From the NCBI RefSeq assembly GCF_009755725.1, contig NZ_CP046619.1, positions 1,736,001-1,800,000 of the forward strand: a DNA stretch of 64,000 nucleotides. The letters run 5' to 3'. Source of the stretch: Diaminobutyricimonas sp. LJ205. Its GTDB lineage: Bacteria; Actinomycetota; Actinomycetes; Actinomycetales; Microbacteriaceae. The position numbers and the translations under genes were made by a program. Positions 16,864-25,279 of this stretch are shown one piece after another (positions within the stretch are counted from its first letter, which is position 1; the number at the start of each line of letters is the position of its first letter). Under the pieces are notes generated by a model. That model saw only the letters and a list, made by a program, of their open reading frames with translations. It was not told where the DNA came from and made no database searches.

Positions 16864-17648
16864 CGTGCGGCGTGTTCTGCGATCAGCCGGGCGGTGTTCT
16901 GCGGGTCGGTGAACATGATCACGTGTGGCCCGTTCACCAGCTGCGCCTGCGCATCCGGAATCAACTCCGCGATCTGCTGCGTCCATTCGGCGGTGGCGAT
17001 CGGATCCCGATGTCCGGAGATCACCAGCGTCTTCGCCCGCACACGCGGCAGGCGCTCTTCGATGCGATCGTCGAGCAGGTGCGGCAACTGGCGCAGGTAG
17101 TACGGGATGCCACAACGGAACAGGTAGTCGACGACAACGATCACGTTGGCCATCAGCGGCTCGCGCAGGATGTCACGGAACAGAAGCCAGCTTGCGCGGC
17201 CGACTCGTCGTCCGCTCGGTCTCATGGTGGTGCCCAACAGCACCAAGCGGTCGCTCACCTCCGGCGAATCGACCGCGAGCCGGGTGACGATCTGAGTGCC
17301 CATCGAGTGGCCGACGAGCACCGGGTTCTGCACACCATAAGCGGTGAGGAACTCGGCGAGCACGGCGGCATGCTCGGCCAGGCTGACATCCTGATGCGGG
17401 TTCGGCGCCGAGCCGTAGCCTGGCAGGTCGATCAGGTACACCTGCCCGAACTTGGCCAGCGCGGCCGCGAGCGGAGTGAAGTACCGAGTTGACACCCCGA
17501 TCCCGTGCACCAGCACGAACGCCGGCCCTGTCTGATCCGACGGGAAGACCTTGACGGCGACCGCGAGGTCACGATACCGGGCGCGGCCGCTGAAGTACTC
17601 GGTGCCGTGCCAGCGGCGTCGGGCGAGGTTGTCAGTGAGGGTCGGCAT
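16860..17648 (-). CDS. Alpha/beta-fold hydrolase
   Basis: 262 aa. LVHGIGVSTRYF is the HG oxyanion motif, LVGHSMGTQIV the nucleophile elbow (Ser in GHSMG), SGHRDPI holds the acid residue and NGPHVIMF the catalytic His. This is a complete catalytic triad of the general hydrolase_1 family (haloalkane dehalogenase/esterase/lactonase relatives). TAGCCT lies six bases before the ATG, so the transcript is probably leaderless. The downstream lipase-like gene overlaps by four bases. Confidence 0.8.
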   Translation of the reverse strand: MPTLTDNLARRRWHGTEYFSGRARYRDLAVAVKVFPSDQTGPAFVLVHGIGVSTRYFTPLAAALAKFGQVYLIDLPGYGSAPNPHQDVSLAEHAAVLAEFLTAYGVQNPVLVGHSMGTQIVTRLAVDSPEVSDRLVLLGTTMRPSGRRVGRASWLLFRDILREPLMANVIVVVDYLFRCGIPYYLRQLPHLLDDRIEERLPRVRAKTLVISGHRDPIATAEWTQQIAELIPDAQAQLVNGPHVIMFTDPQNTARLIAEHAAR

Positions 17649-17654
17649 CCTCGC

Positions 17655-17660
17655 AGGCTA
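17655..17660 (-). promoter_or_regulatory. -10 box (TAGCCT) for a leaderless hydrolase operon
   Basis: TAGCCT on the minus strand ends six bases before the ATG at 17648. Confidence 0.45.
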
Positions 17661-17693
17661 CCCGGAGCACCCCAAAGAGGCCGGATGCCGAGG

Positions 17694-18788
17694 TCAGGCG
17701 AGCAGGTCGCGGACCATCGGGATGACCCGGCTTCCGTACAGCTCGATGCTGTTCATCAGCCGATCGTGTGGCAGCGTGCCGGTGCTGTACTTCAGATCGA
17801 ACCTGGTGAGGCCGAGGTCGGTGACCGCCTGCGCGATCTTGCGGGCGACGGTGTCGGGTGAGCCGACGAACAGTGCGCCATCCGGTCCCGCGTCATGCTC
17901 GAACTGGTCCCGGCTGGCCGGACCCCAGCCGCGCTCGGCGCCGATCCGGGCCTGCATCACCGCGTAGTGCGGCCAGAGCTCCTCACGGGCCTGCTCGTCG
18001 GTCTCGGCGACATGGCCCGGGGAGTGCGCACCGATCGGTTGCTGCTCACCACCGAACTGGTCGAGGGCCCGGCGGTACAGGTCGGCAAGCGGCGCGAAGC
18101 GCACCGGCGCGCCGCCGATGATCGCGAGCATCAGCGGAAGACCGTAGTGCGCGGCGCGGACCACCGACTGCGGGCTGCCGCCGACGCCGACCCAGGCACG
18201 CAAGCGCCCGGACTCGGTGGGCGGGAACACCCGCTGCTCGCTCAGGGGCGCCCGGGTGCTGCCCTGCCAGGTCACCGGCTCCTCCTTGAGCAGTTCGGCG
18301 AAGAGGTTCAGCTTCTCCTCGAACAGGTTCTCGTAGTCGGCGAGATCGAAGCCGAACAGCGGGAACGACTCGATGAAGGACCCGCGGCCGAGGATCACCT
18401 CGGCGCGGCCGTTCGACAGCGCGTCCAGGGTCGAGAAGCGCTGGAAGACTCGAATCGGATCGTCGGAGCTCAGCACGGTGACCGCGGATCCCAGCCGGAT
18501 GCGCTCGGTCTGACCGGCGATGGCGGCGAGCACGACTTCCGGTGCGGACACCGCGAAGTCCTCGCGGTGGTGCTCACCGATGCCGATGAAGTCGACACCG
18601 AGCTCGTCGGCCAGGCGGGCCTGGGCCACCACATTGCGCAGCACCTGAGGCTGGGGAATGGCGGCACCCGCGGCATCCGCCGTGACATCGCCGAAGGTGT
18701 CGAGTCCGAGCTCAAGGGCGGCGGGCGCCGTCTTGTCGGGCACAGTGGTGTCGGGCTCTGTGGTGTCGGGCTCTGTGGGGTCGGGCAC
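17694..18788 (-). CDS. LLM-class flavin-dependent oxidoreductase (bacterial luciferase-like)
   Basis: 364 aa. The core starts LELGLDTFGDVT and has GIGEHHREDF, SAVTVLSSDDPIRVFQRFSTLDALSNGRAE and RGSFIESFPLFG, typical of F420/FMN-dependent luciferase-like monooxygenases. Ahead of the core is a ~25-residue tail of Pro-Asp-Thr-Glu repeats encoded by four 15-bp units, several of which contain an in-frame GTG; 18788 is only one possible start, and the native protein may begin at a later GTG. Substrate unknown. No co-transcribed partner is seen. Confidence 0.82.
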   Translation of the reverse strand: MPDPTEPDTTEPDTTVPDKTAPAALELGLDTFGDVTADAAGAAIPQPQVLRNVVAQARLADELGVDFIGIGEHHREDFAVSAPEVVLAAIAGQTERIRLGSAVTVLSSDDPIRVFQRFSTLDALSNGRAEVILGRGSFIESFPLFGFDLADYENLFEEKLNLFAELLKEEPVTWQGSTRAPLSEQRVFPPTESGRLRAWVGVGGSPQSVVRAAHYGLPLMLAIIGGAPVRFAPLADLYRRALDQFGGEQQPIGAHSPGHVAETDEQAREELWPHYAVMQARIGAERGWGPASRDQFEHDAGPDGALFVGSPDTVARKIAQAVTDLGLTRFDLKYSTGTLPHDRLMNSIELYGSRVIPMVRDLLA

Positions 18789-18794
18789 GGTGGT
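18735..18794 (-). repeat. Four tandem 15-bp repeats at the start of the LLM oxidoreductase gene
   Basis: Four contiguous units, such as GTCGGGCTCTGTGGT, occupy 18735-18794 and cross the start codon. They encode PDTTE-type pentapeptides. The period keeps frame; copy-number change would vary the N-terminus and the number of candidate GTG starts. Confidence 0.85.
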
Positions 18795-18871
18795 CCAATC
18801 TCGCGGTTACATGCGGACGTATCGAAGGGGCCAACCGCGGTCGGCCGGCCGCTATTCCCGGGCTCGCGTGC

Positions 18872-20227
18872 CTACTGCCCGGTCTCGATCAGCGCTGTCG
18901 AGATGAACGCCGCGACGCTCGCCAACGTGTCGGCGTCCCACGGGAAGTCGCCGTGGCTGGTCGCGGTCGATCGGGTCCCAGCCGGCGCGTCCTGGCTGGT
19001 CGTGGCCAGCACGAGCCTGTCGTCGGCCGCTGCCAGGAACTCCCGGATGGCGTCGCGGTGGGCGCGCTCCCCGTGGCTGAGCGCGGGATCCAGGTCATCC
19101 AGCAGGAAACGCTGCATGCCGAGCAGCGGCCGATCGGGCAGTGTCTCCAGCGCTCCGGAGATCAGGTAGAGCAGGCTGTGCTGGTAGAACTCGAACCGGT
19201 CATGGATGACGGTGTCTGCACGTTCCAGTTCGTCCCGCATTGTGAACATCCGGAACCCGCGCAGGCGACCGAATTCATGCGCGTGCCGGCGCAGGGTGTC
19301 GTAGAAACGGGCGTGTGAGACGGCGGGCGCGAGGAACACCACGTCGACGTCGATCTCCGTCTCGCTCAACGCATCGAGCAGCGCACACGCCATGACGCAG
19401 CCCGCGCTGTGCGCCACAAGGGTGAGCCTGGTCAGCCGGCCGTCGGCCGCGCGGGCGGTCAGCGCCCGGGCGAGCGCCGATCCCGCGGCGCGGTCATCCG
19501 CCTCAAAGCCTGCGTCAATGTCGGCGAGCATGCCTGTCCACACCGCCCTGCCGATTCGCAGTTTGCGGATCAGCTCTTCCTGGATGGTCTGCCACGCCCC
19601 GTGCATGCGGCCGGCGTCTTCGCGGGCGCTGACCTGGTCGTAGACATCGGCGAGCACGGCGGCCAGTCGTTGCGGCAGGGTGAGCCCGACTCCCTGGAAC
19701 AGGGTGGCGTAACCGGGGGTGTCCAGCCGGCCGACTGTCCTCGCGCGGGCAGTCCGTTCCTGCCCGGGCGGGATGGGCCCCGCAGCTCGCACCGCTTGCA
19801 CGCTGACGATCAACCCCGGGTCGCCGCTGATCCGTTCCTCGAGCGCGGCGCGCACCGCGCGACCACCTTCGACGGGGGCACGGCGGATGTCGTCGATTGC
19901 GTCGGCGAAGGATTGAAGCATCCGACCGACCGGGTCCAGGACCTCCGCCTGCAGCGCCGACAGGAATCCGGAGTCCCACACCAGGAAGGCCGGATAGGCG
20001 CGCGCCTGCTCATAGGCCGCGGCGAGCCGTCGAGCGCTCTCGATACCCGCTCCCGGGGTGACCAGGCCGCCATGGATGTGCAGGACAAGACCGTTCGGCG
20101 CCGTTTCGGCGGCATCGAGGATGGCCTCAATCTGAGCGGCATCGCTCACCGGAGCATCGTCGGACAGTCGGCCATCCCGCGAATGGATGATGTGTTGCCG
20201 AAAGAACTCGTCGTCCGACTCCTGCAC
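18872..20227 (-). CDS. Large alpha/beta-hydrolase-fold protein, function unknown
   Basis: 451 aa. GLVLHIHGGLVTPGAG near residue 50 is an HGG-type oxyanion loop, and LTLVAHSAGCVMACAL in the middle holds a Ser elbow (AHSAG), so a hydrolase is likely. WDADTLASVAAFISTALI ends the protein. The long same-frame ORF reaching 21004 is antisense to the PfkB gene and rejected; GTG at 20227 (VQESDDEFFRQHI) has GGGGAAGG upstream. Residues 90-230 form an insertion with no recognisable motif. It may act on lipids or peptides, but there is no direct evidence. Confidence 0.65.
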   Translation of the reverse strand: MQESDDEFFRQHIIHSRDGRLSDDAPVSDAAQIEAILDAAETAPNGLVLHIHGGLVTPGAGIESARRLAAAYEQARAYPAFLVWDSGFLSALQAEVLDPVGRMLQSFADAIDDIRRAPVEGGRAVRAALEERISGDPGLIVSVQAVRAAGPIPPGQERTARARTVGRLDTPGYATLFQGVGLTLPQRLAAVLADVYDQVSAREDAGRMHGAWQTIQEELIRKLRIGRAVWTGMLADIDAGFEADDRAAGSALARALTARAADGRLTRLTLVAHSAGCVMACALLDALSETEIDVDVVFLAPAVSHARFYDTLRRHAHEFGRLRGFRMFTMRDELERADTVIHDRFEFYQHSLLYLISGALETLPDRPLLGMQRFLLDDLDPALSHGERAHRDAIREFLAAADDRLVLATTSQDAPAGTRSTATSHGDFPWDADTLASVAAFISTALIETGQ

Positions 20228-20371
20228 GGGTCGACCTTCCCCTCCGACGCCTCCGGCGGCGCACGTGGTGCCGACTGTAGCAGCAGTCCATCCACCGCGG
20301 ATCGAGCGTGCGCCGAGGCCCGGCAGCCTTGGCCCGCCGGGCGCGCCTCCCCCATTCGAGGGGTACGCCAA

Positions 20372-20377
20372 TAGACT
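20372..20377 (+). promoter_or_regulatory. -10 box (TAGACT) for the leaderless PfkB-SurE operon
   Basis: TAGACT ends six bases before the ATG at 20384. Confidence 0.5.
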
Positions 20378-20383
20378 GGCCCA

Positions 20384-21367
20384 ATGAATCAGGTCGTCGT
20401 ATTTGCGCCATCGCCGGTTCTGACGGTGACGGTCGAGGACCACCCTGATGGAGCCGACATCCATATCCACGCCGGCGGCCAAGGCGTCTGGCAGGCGCGC
20501 ATGCTGCGCGCACTTGGCGCCTCGGTGACGATGTGCTCGGTGTTCTCGGGCGAATCGGGGCGCGTGCTGCATCATCTGCTGGATGACGAGGGATTCGACG
20601 TACTCGCGGTGCACAGCACCGGCCGCGGCGGTGCGTACGTTCACGACCGGCGCGGCGGTGAACGGATCAAGATCGCCGAGACCGGCGGCGAACCGCTCTC
20701 CCGGCACGACCTGGACGCGCTGTACGGGCTGACGCTGCGCGCGGGCCTTGATGCGGGCACCACCATCCTGAGCGGACCGCACGGCGAGGGCGCCCTGCCT
20801 GCCGACATGTATCGACGGCTTGCATCCGACCTGCGCACCGGCGGACGGCAGGTCATCGCCGACCTGTCCGGCGAACGCCTGCGCGCCGCGCTTCGCGGCG
20901 GCGTCACCGTGGTCAAGGTCAGCGACGTCGAGCTCGAAGCCGACGGAATCGTCAGCGACCGCACCCTGCTGCCCGACGTGATCCGTGCCATGCACCGGCT
21001 GCACGAAGACGGCGCCCAGAACGTACTCGTGAGCCGCTCAGAGGAACCCGCCCTGCTGCTCGCCGATGGCGTGGTGAGCGAGGTGCACATGCCGAAACTG
21101 GAGATCGCCGACACCAGCGGCGCCGGCGACTCGATGACCGCCGGCGTCGCCGCCACGCTCGCCGACGGCGGCTCGATTCTGGAGGCGGTCGCGATGGGCG
21201 CCGCCGCAGGAGCTCTCAATGTCACCCGGCACGGACTGGGCACCGGCGAGGCAGCCGCGATCCTGCGGTTGCGCCAACTGGTCACCGTCACCCCGCTCGA
21301 AGAAGAACGCGGGGCGAGCACCCGCGTCAGTCCCGATGAACTGGCGCGAAGGGTGCGTGAGGAGTGA
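20384..21367 (+). CDS. PfkB-family sugar kinase (1-phosphofructokinase-like)
   Basis: 327 aa. GGQGVWQARMLRALGA replaces the GGKGxN motif near the N-terminus, and DTSGAGDSMTAGVAATL near residue 245 is the PfkB signature with the catalytic Asp and anion hole. The order resembles FruK/tagatose-6-phosphate kinases, but the specific phosphosugar is uncertain. The gene is coupled to surE by a GTGA overlap, suggesting a joint role in phosphometabolite handling. Confidence 0.82.
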   Translation: MNQVVVFAPSPVLTVTVEDHPDGADIHIHAGGQGVWQARMLRALGASVTMCSVFSGESGRVLHHLLDDEGFDVLAVHSTGRGGAYVHDRRGGERIKIAETGGEPLSRHDLDALYGLTLRAGLDAGTTILSGPHGEGALPADMYRRLASDLRTGGRQVIADLSGERLRAALRGGVTVVKVSDVELEADGIVSDRTLLPDVIRAMHRLHEDGAQNVLVSRSEEPALLLADGVVSEVHMPKLEIADTSGAGDSMTAGVAATLADGGSILEAVAMGAAAGALNVTRHGLGTGEAAAILRLRQLVTVTPLEEERGASTRVSPDELARRVREE

Positions 21368-22119
21368 TTCGGCCGGTCAAGACCCTGATCACCAACGACG
21401 ACGGGATCACCTCGCCTGGCTTGTTCCGGCTGGCGGTCTCCGCAATGGAGCTGGGGTTGGACGTCGTCGTGGCGGCCCCCGCATCCGAGGCGAGCGGTTC
21501 CAGCGCGTCGATCATCGCCTCCGAGAGCGATGGCCGCATCCGGATGGACCGCCGCAAGCTCGAGGGACTCGAGGATGTCCCCACCTACGCCGTGCACGGC
21601 GCTCCCGCGCTGATCGCGCTCATCGCCGGACACGGCGCATTCGGCGATCCGCCCGAGCTCGTGCTGTCCGGCATCAACCGCGGCGCGAACGTCGGACGGG
21701 CAATCATCCACTCGGGAACCGTGGGAGCGGCGCTCACCGGCGGGGTGAACGGCGGCCGCGGGCTCGCCGTGTCACTCGACGTCGGACTGGAGCCGACCAG
21801 GTTCCGCTGGAGCATCGCTGCCCGGATGGCGCGCAAGCTCATCCCATTCCTGCTCGACCAGCCGGTCGGCACGGTGCTGAACCTCAACGTGCCCAACCTG
21901 GAGACCGATGAGTTGCCGGAGTTCCGGCAGGCGCCGCTGGCCAAGTTCGGCATCGTGCAGACCACGATGACCGAGAGCGACCAGCACAGCATCCGGCTCG
22001 CCGTCGCCGACCAGGATGCGCAGGCCGAGCCCGGCAGTGATGCCGCGTTGCTCGCCGACGGCTTCGCGACGGTCACCTCGATCGACCCGGTGCGGGAGGC
22101 TGCGCTGCCGGCGCTCTAG
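21364..22119 (+). CDS. surE: 5'/3'-nucleotidase SurE
   Basis: 251 aa. LITNDDGITSPGL carries the two Asp metal ligands, SGSSASI the loop Ser/Asn region, and LSGINRGANVGRAIIHSGTVGAA the SurE NxGxN block with the Asn ligand. SurE dephosphorylates nucleoside monophosphates and helps survival in stationary phase. It starts at a GTG inside the end of the PfkB gene. A nested hairpin follows the stop. Confidence 0.9.
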   Translation: MIRPVKTLITNDDGITSPGLFRLAVSAMELGLDVVVAAPASEASGSSASIIASESDGRIRMDRRKLEGLEDVPTYAVHGAPALIALIAGHGAFGDPPELVLSGINRGANVGRAIIHSGTVGAALTGGVNGGRGLAVSLDVGLEPTRFRWSIAARMARKLIPFLLDQPVGTVLNLNVPNLETDELPEFRQAPLAKFGIVQTTMTESDQHSIRLAVADQDAQAEPGSDAALLADGFATVTSIDPVREAALPAL

Positions 22120-22120
22120 C

Positions 22121-22165
22121 GCGCTGGAGCTAAAGGGATCGCGCAGCGATCCGCGACGCCAGCGC
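22121..22165. terminator. Nested hairpin between convergent surE and ychJ
   Basis: Outer arms GCGCTGG (22121-22127) and CCAGCGC (22159-22165) enclose inner arms GGATCGC (22136-22142) and GCGATCC (22146-22152). No T tract is present, but the position between converging genes suggests a bidirectional terminator or a small palindromic repeat. The rest of the gap to 22209 holds shorter GC palindromes such as TAGCGCGCTA. Confidence 0.5.
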
Positions 22166-22209
22166 CGCAGGAGCCTGCGACTGCGGTTTCCGACTTCGTA
22201 GCGCGCTAC

Positions 22210-22602
22210 TCACCCACCGAAACTGTCGCCGTCGACGTAGAACCAGCGCCCGGACTCGCGCACGAAGCGGCTCACCTCGTGCAGCACGCCAGCGCCGGCA
22301 TCCGTCCGATGGTGCGCCCTGAACTCGACGACACCATCCGTGTCGAAGGGACCGCCCCGCTCACTGCGAACGATGTCGAGGCGGTACCAGCGCTCGGCCG
22401 GATCGAGGGCGAGCGTCGCCGGGCGCGTGGCCGGATGCCAGGTGGCGAGCAGGTACTCGGTGTCACCGGCCGCGAACGCCGAGTAGCGGGAGCGCATCAG
22501 AGCTTCGGCTGTGGGCGCAATGGCGCCGGCGTGCAGCGGGCCACAGCATTCGCCGTATGGGTTCCCGCTCAGGCAGGGGCAGCGGTCGGTGGGTTGGAGC
22601 AC
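22210..22602 (-). CDS. YchJ-family SEC-C zinc-binding protein
   Basis: 130 aa. CPCLSGNPYGECCGPLH at the N-terminus is the SEC-C type Cys cluster, followed by the YchJ domain with EALMRSRYSAFAAGDTEYLLATWHP. Length matches the UPF0225/YchJ family. GTG start at 22602. Biochemical role is not established for this family. The upstream side abuts the tandem repeat at the end of the DUF72 gene. Confidence 0.85.
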   Translation of the reverse strand: MLQPTDRCPCLSGNPYGECCGPLHAGAIAPTAEALMRSRYSAFAAGDTEYLLATWHPATRPATLALDPAERWYRLDIVRSERGGPFDTDGVVEFRAHHRTDAGAGVLHEVSRFVRESGRWFYVDGDSFGG

Positions 22603-22605
22603 CGT

Positions 22606-22650
22606 GTCAGGCTAACCGGTGTCAGGCTAACCCCGGTCAGGCTAACCGCT
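22606..22650. repeat. Three tandem 15-bp repeats over the DUF72 stop codon
   Basis: GTCAGGCTAACC recurs at 22606, 22621 and 22636, giving an exact 15-bp period. The third copy contains the stop codon of the DUF72 gene (TGA at 22639-22637, minus strand). The copies fill the gap to the ychJ start, so they look like duplications of the gene's own 3' end. Confidence 0.85.
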
Positions 22651-23467
22651 GGATGAGCGCCATCGCGTCGAACGGGGCCCGCACCTTGACATCGTTGTCG
22701 AAGTACGCCCAGACGTCGCGACCCTCGGCCAGCCAGCCGCGCATCATCGATGCCCACCCATCCAGTGCCGCATCGTCGTAGCCGCTCTCGTAGAGCACCG
22801 TGTCACCGTGCAGCCGCACGTAGACGAAGTCGGTGGTCGCGGCGGTGAGCTTCGGCCACTTGCCTGCGGTGTCGGCGACGACGGATGCCACCTGGTGCGC
22901 GGCCAGCTGCGCGAAGTACTCCGCGGTGTCGAAGCTGGGGTGGCGCACCTCGATCGCATGGCGCAGCGGGCGGTCGGCGTCGATGTCGAGGTGCACGCGC
23001 CCATCCAGCCGATCTTCGTGCTGGCGGCCGAGGGTCGCTGCCTGGCCGGTGCTGGTTGGCAGCAGCGTGAGGAAGCGTTCCAGCGTCTCGGGGGCATAGC
23101 TCAGATTGGGCGGCAGTTGCCAGAGCACCGGGCCGAGCTTCGGCCCGAGCGCAAGCAACCCGGAGGCGAAGAAGTTCGCGAGAGCCTGCTGCGGCTCACG
23201 CAGCCGCAGCAGATGGGTGATGTATCGGCCGCCCTTGACCGCGAACCGGAACTGGTCCGGAGTCTCGGCTGCCCAGCGCGTGAAGTAGGCGGGCTTTTGC
23301 AGCGAGTAGAAGGTGCCGTTGATCTCGATCGAGGTGAGCCGGTCGGCGGCGTACTCGAGTTCGAGTCGCTGCGGCAGCTTCGGCGGATAGAACGTGCCGC
23401 GCCAGGCGGGGTAGCGCCACCCTGAGATGCCGATTCGGGCGACCGCTCCCCCGTCAACCACTGCCAT
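22637..23467 (-). CDS. DUF72 domain protein (TIM-barrel)
   Basis: 276 aa. IGISGWRYPAWRGTFYPPKLP is the DUF72 N-terminal signature; SIEINGTFYSLQKPAYFTRWA, ITHLLRL, GPVLWQLPPNL and YVRLHGDTVLYESGY are conserved blocks. These proteins form TIM barrels of unknown activity. TAGCGT lies seven bases before the ATG, implying a leaderless message. The 3' end is duplicated in a 15-bp repeat. Confidence 0.85.
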   Translation of the reverse strand: MAVVDGGAVARIGISGWRYPAWRGTFYPPKLPQRLELEYAADRLTSIEINGTFYSLQKPAYFTRWAAETPDQFRFAVKGGRYITHLLRLREPQQALANFFASGLLALGPKLGPVLWQLPPNLSYAPETLERFLTLLPTSTGQAATLGRQHEDRLDGRVHLDIDADRPLRHAIEVRHPSFDTAEYFAQLAAHQVASVVADTAGKWPKLTAATTDFVYVRLHGDTVLYESGYDDAALDGWASMMRGWLAEGRDVWAYFDNDVKVRAPFDAMALIQRLA

Positions 23468-23474
23468 GCCGCCG

Positions 23475-23480
23475 ACGCTA
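23475..23480 (-). promoter_or_regulatory. -10 box (TAGCGT) for leaderless DUF72 gene
   Basis: TAGCGT on the minus strand ends seven bases before the ATG at 23467. Confidence 0.45.
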
Positions 23481-23530
23481 CGCCCGCGCCAGGCTCGGCG
23501 AGAAGGTGCGCGGTTAGTCCGGCTGGGCCG

Positions 23531-24022
23531 TTAGTCAGACTGAGCTGTGCGGGCCCGATTGATGAGTCGGACGCGTCTCGGTGCTCGCCCACCGATGAAC
23601 GACCGGGCAGGGTCGACGAGGAACTGCTGGCGCAGCGCTTCCCGGCCGATCAGCATGCGGAAGCCCATCGAGTCCCGGTTGCTGAGGGTCACCTCAGCTC
23701 TCACGGTTCGGCCCAGGATGGCGACATCCATGAGCACCACGATCCGCTCCTCGGCGTGCCCGGACGAACTGCGCACAAGTCGCCGATCGTGCACCGGGGC
23801 GTCGACGAGAACAGCATCCTGATCCGAGTTCTGCCAGGGGTGCACCCAGAACCTCACCCGCTCGTCGGCGCCATCACTGGATACCTCGACATCGAACGCG
23901 TGGATCGACGACGTGCGAGCACCGGTGTCGAGTTTTGCTTTGATCCACGGGACGCCGATTCCTGGGAGACCCACCCACTCGCGCCACCCTGCGATGGTGC
24001 TTGAATGGGAAAGATGCCTCAT
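23531..24022 (-). CDS. RimB-like ATP-dependent zinc protease family protein
   Basis: 163 aa. IKAKLDTGARTSSIHAFDVEV is the diagnostic aspartic-protease-like DTGA motif of the Zn_protease/RimB family, and NRDSMGFRMLIGREAL its second conserved block. It is divergent from a rimK homologue with 32 bp between starts. In Pseudomonas RimB is a protease that processes glutamate tails added by RimK, so the pair is expected to act together. The match is to the family; activity here is inferred. Confidence 0.85.
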   Translation of the reverse strand: MRHLSHSSTIAGWREWVGLPGIGVPWIKAKLDTGARTSSIHAFDVEVSSDGADERVRFWVHPWQNSDQDAVLVDAPVHDRRLVRSSSGHAEERIVVLMDVAILGRTVRAEVTLSNRDSMGFRMLIGREALRQQFLVDPARSFIGGRAPRRVRLINRARTAQSD

Positions 24023-24054
24023 ACCTCCATCTTCTCAGTCTTCGTCCGGCTTCC

Positions 24055-25242
24055 ATGAAACTCGCTATTCTTTCGCGCGCCCCGCATTCCTACTCGACGC
24101 AGCGACTTCGCACCGCTGCCGCGCAGCGTGGACATCAGGTCAAGGTGCTGAACACCCTGCGGTTCGCCATCGACCTGTCCGGCGAGGAACCGGACCTGCA
24201 GTTCCGCGGCCGCCCGCTGTCCAGCTATGACGCGATCCTGCCGCGGATCGGCAACTCGATCACCTACTTCGGCACCGCCGTCGTGCGGCAGTTCGAGCAG
24301 ATGGATGTCTACACGCCGAACACCGCCAACGGCATCAGCAACGCGCGCGACAAGCTGCGGGCGACCCAGATCCTGTCGCGGCACAACATCGGCATGCCGG
24401 CAACGGCGTTCGTGCGCAATCGGGCCGACGTGCGACCGGCGATCGAACGGGTCGGCGGCGCCCCGGTGGTCATCAAACTGCTCGAGGGCACGCAGGGCAT
24501 CGGAGTCATTCTCGCCCCCGAGGCGAAGGTGGCCGAGGCGATCATCGAGACGCTGCACTCCACCAAGCAGAATGTGCTGATCCAGGCCTTCATCGCCGAG
24601 AGCCGGGGCCGCGACATCCGTGCCCTGGTCGTCGGTGATCGCGTCGTTGCCGCGATGCGGCGGAAGGCGAACGGCGACGAATTCCGCTCCAACGTGCACC
24701 GTGGCGGCTCGGTCGAACCGGTCGAACTGACTCCCGAGTATGTCCGCGCCGCCGTGCGTTCGGCGCAGATCATGGGGCTGCGGGTAGCCGGTGTCGACAT
24801 GCTCGAGGGCAATGACGGCCCGCTCGTGATGGAGGTGAACTCCTCCCCAGGGCTGGAGGGCATCGAGACCGCCACCAAGCTCGACGTGGCCGGCGCGATC
24901 ATCGACTACATCTCGAACGAGGTCGCGTTCCCCGACATCGATGTGCGCCAGCGGCTTGCGGTGTCGACCGGGTACGGGATCGCCGAACTCGTGGTGAACA
25001 GCGGCGCCGATCTGGTCGGCAAGGCGCTGGGCGACTCGGGCCTGCCTGAGCGTGACATCTCGGTGCTCACGCTGCACCGTGGGGCGACCGTCATCCCGAA
25101 CCCGCGGCGCTTCGAGGTGCTGCAGGCCGGTGACCGGCTGCTCTGCTTCGGCAAGCTCGAGGAGATGCGCTCGATGATCCCGAACCGGCGTCGGCGCGCC
25201 AAGGTGCGGAAGCTGCCCAAGGAGCCGGTTACCGAGGACTGA
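24055..25242 (+). CDS. rimK: RimK-family ATP-grasp glutamate ligase fused to a TrkA-C (RCK_C) domain
   Basis: 395 aa. MKLAILSRAPHSYST begins the RimK N-terminal domain. The ATP-grasp core has KLLEGTQGIGVILA, SRGRDIRALVVGDRVVAAM and VMEVNSSPGLEGIE, as in ligases that add glutamate to ribosomal protein S6. After about residue 300 a second domain follows (LAVSTGYGIAELVVNSGADLVGK to LQAGDRLLCFGKLEEM), which resembles the TrkA C-terminal ligand-binding domain. E. coli RimK lacks this, so activity may be tuned by a small ligand. The start at 24055 was chosen over an upstream ATG because it gives the family N-terminus. The divergent zinc protease is its likely partner. Confidence 0.85.
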   Translation: MKLAILSRAPHSYSTQRLRTAAAQRGHQVKVLNTLRFAIDLSGEEPDLQFRGRPLSSYDAILPRIGNSITYFGTAVVRQFEQMDVYTPNTANGISNARDKLRATQILSRHNIGMPATAFVRNRADVRPAIERVGGAPVVIKLLEGTQGIGVILAPEAKVAEAIIETLHSTKQNVLIQAFIAESRGRDIRALVVGDRVVAAMRRKANGDEFRSNVHRGGSVEPVELTPEYVRAAVRSAQIMGLRVAGVDMLEGNDGPLVMEVNSSPGLEGIETATKLDVAGAIIDYISNEVAFPDIDVRQRLAVSTGYGIAELVVNSGADLVGKALGDSGLPERDISVLTLHRGATVIPNPRRFEVLQAGDRLLCFGKLEEMRSMIPNRRRRAKVRKLPKEPVTED

Positions 25243-25247
25243 TTCCC

Positions 25248-25279
25248 GCTGACCCTCCTGGCCCCGCTGGCCGGTCAGC
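25248..25279. terminator. Possible bidirectional hairpin between convergent genes
   Basis: GCTGACC (25248-25254) pairs with GGTCAGC (25273-25279), with an inner GGCC/GGCC pairing. It lies between the rimK stop and the stop of the convergent membrane-protein gene, overlapping the latter. No T tract. Confidence 0.4.

Noticed and set aside
20228-21004. N-terminal extension of the 451-residue hydrolase-fold protein
   Set aside because: It reads antisense to the PfkB gene, and a GTG with a purine-rich site upstream exists at 20227.
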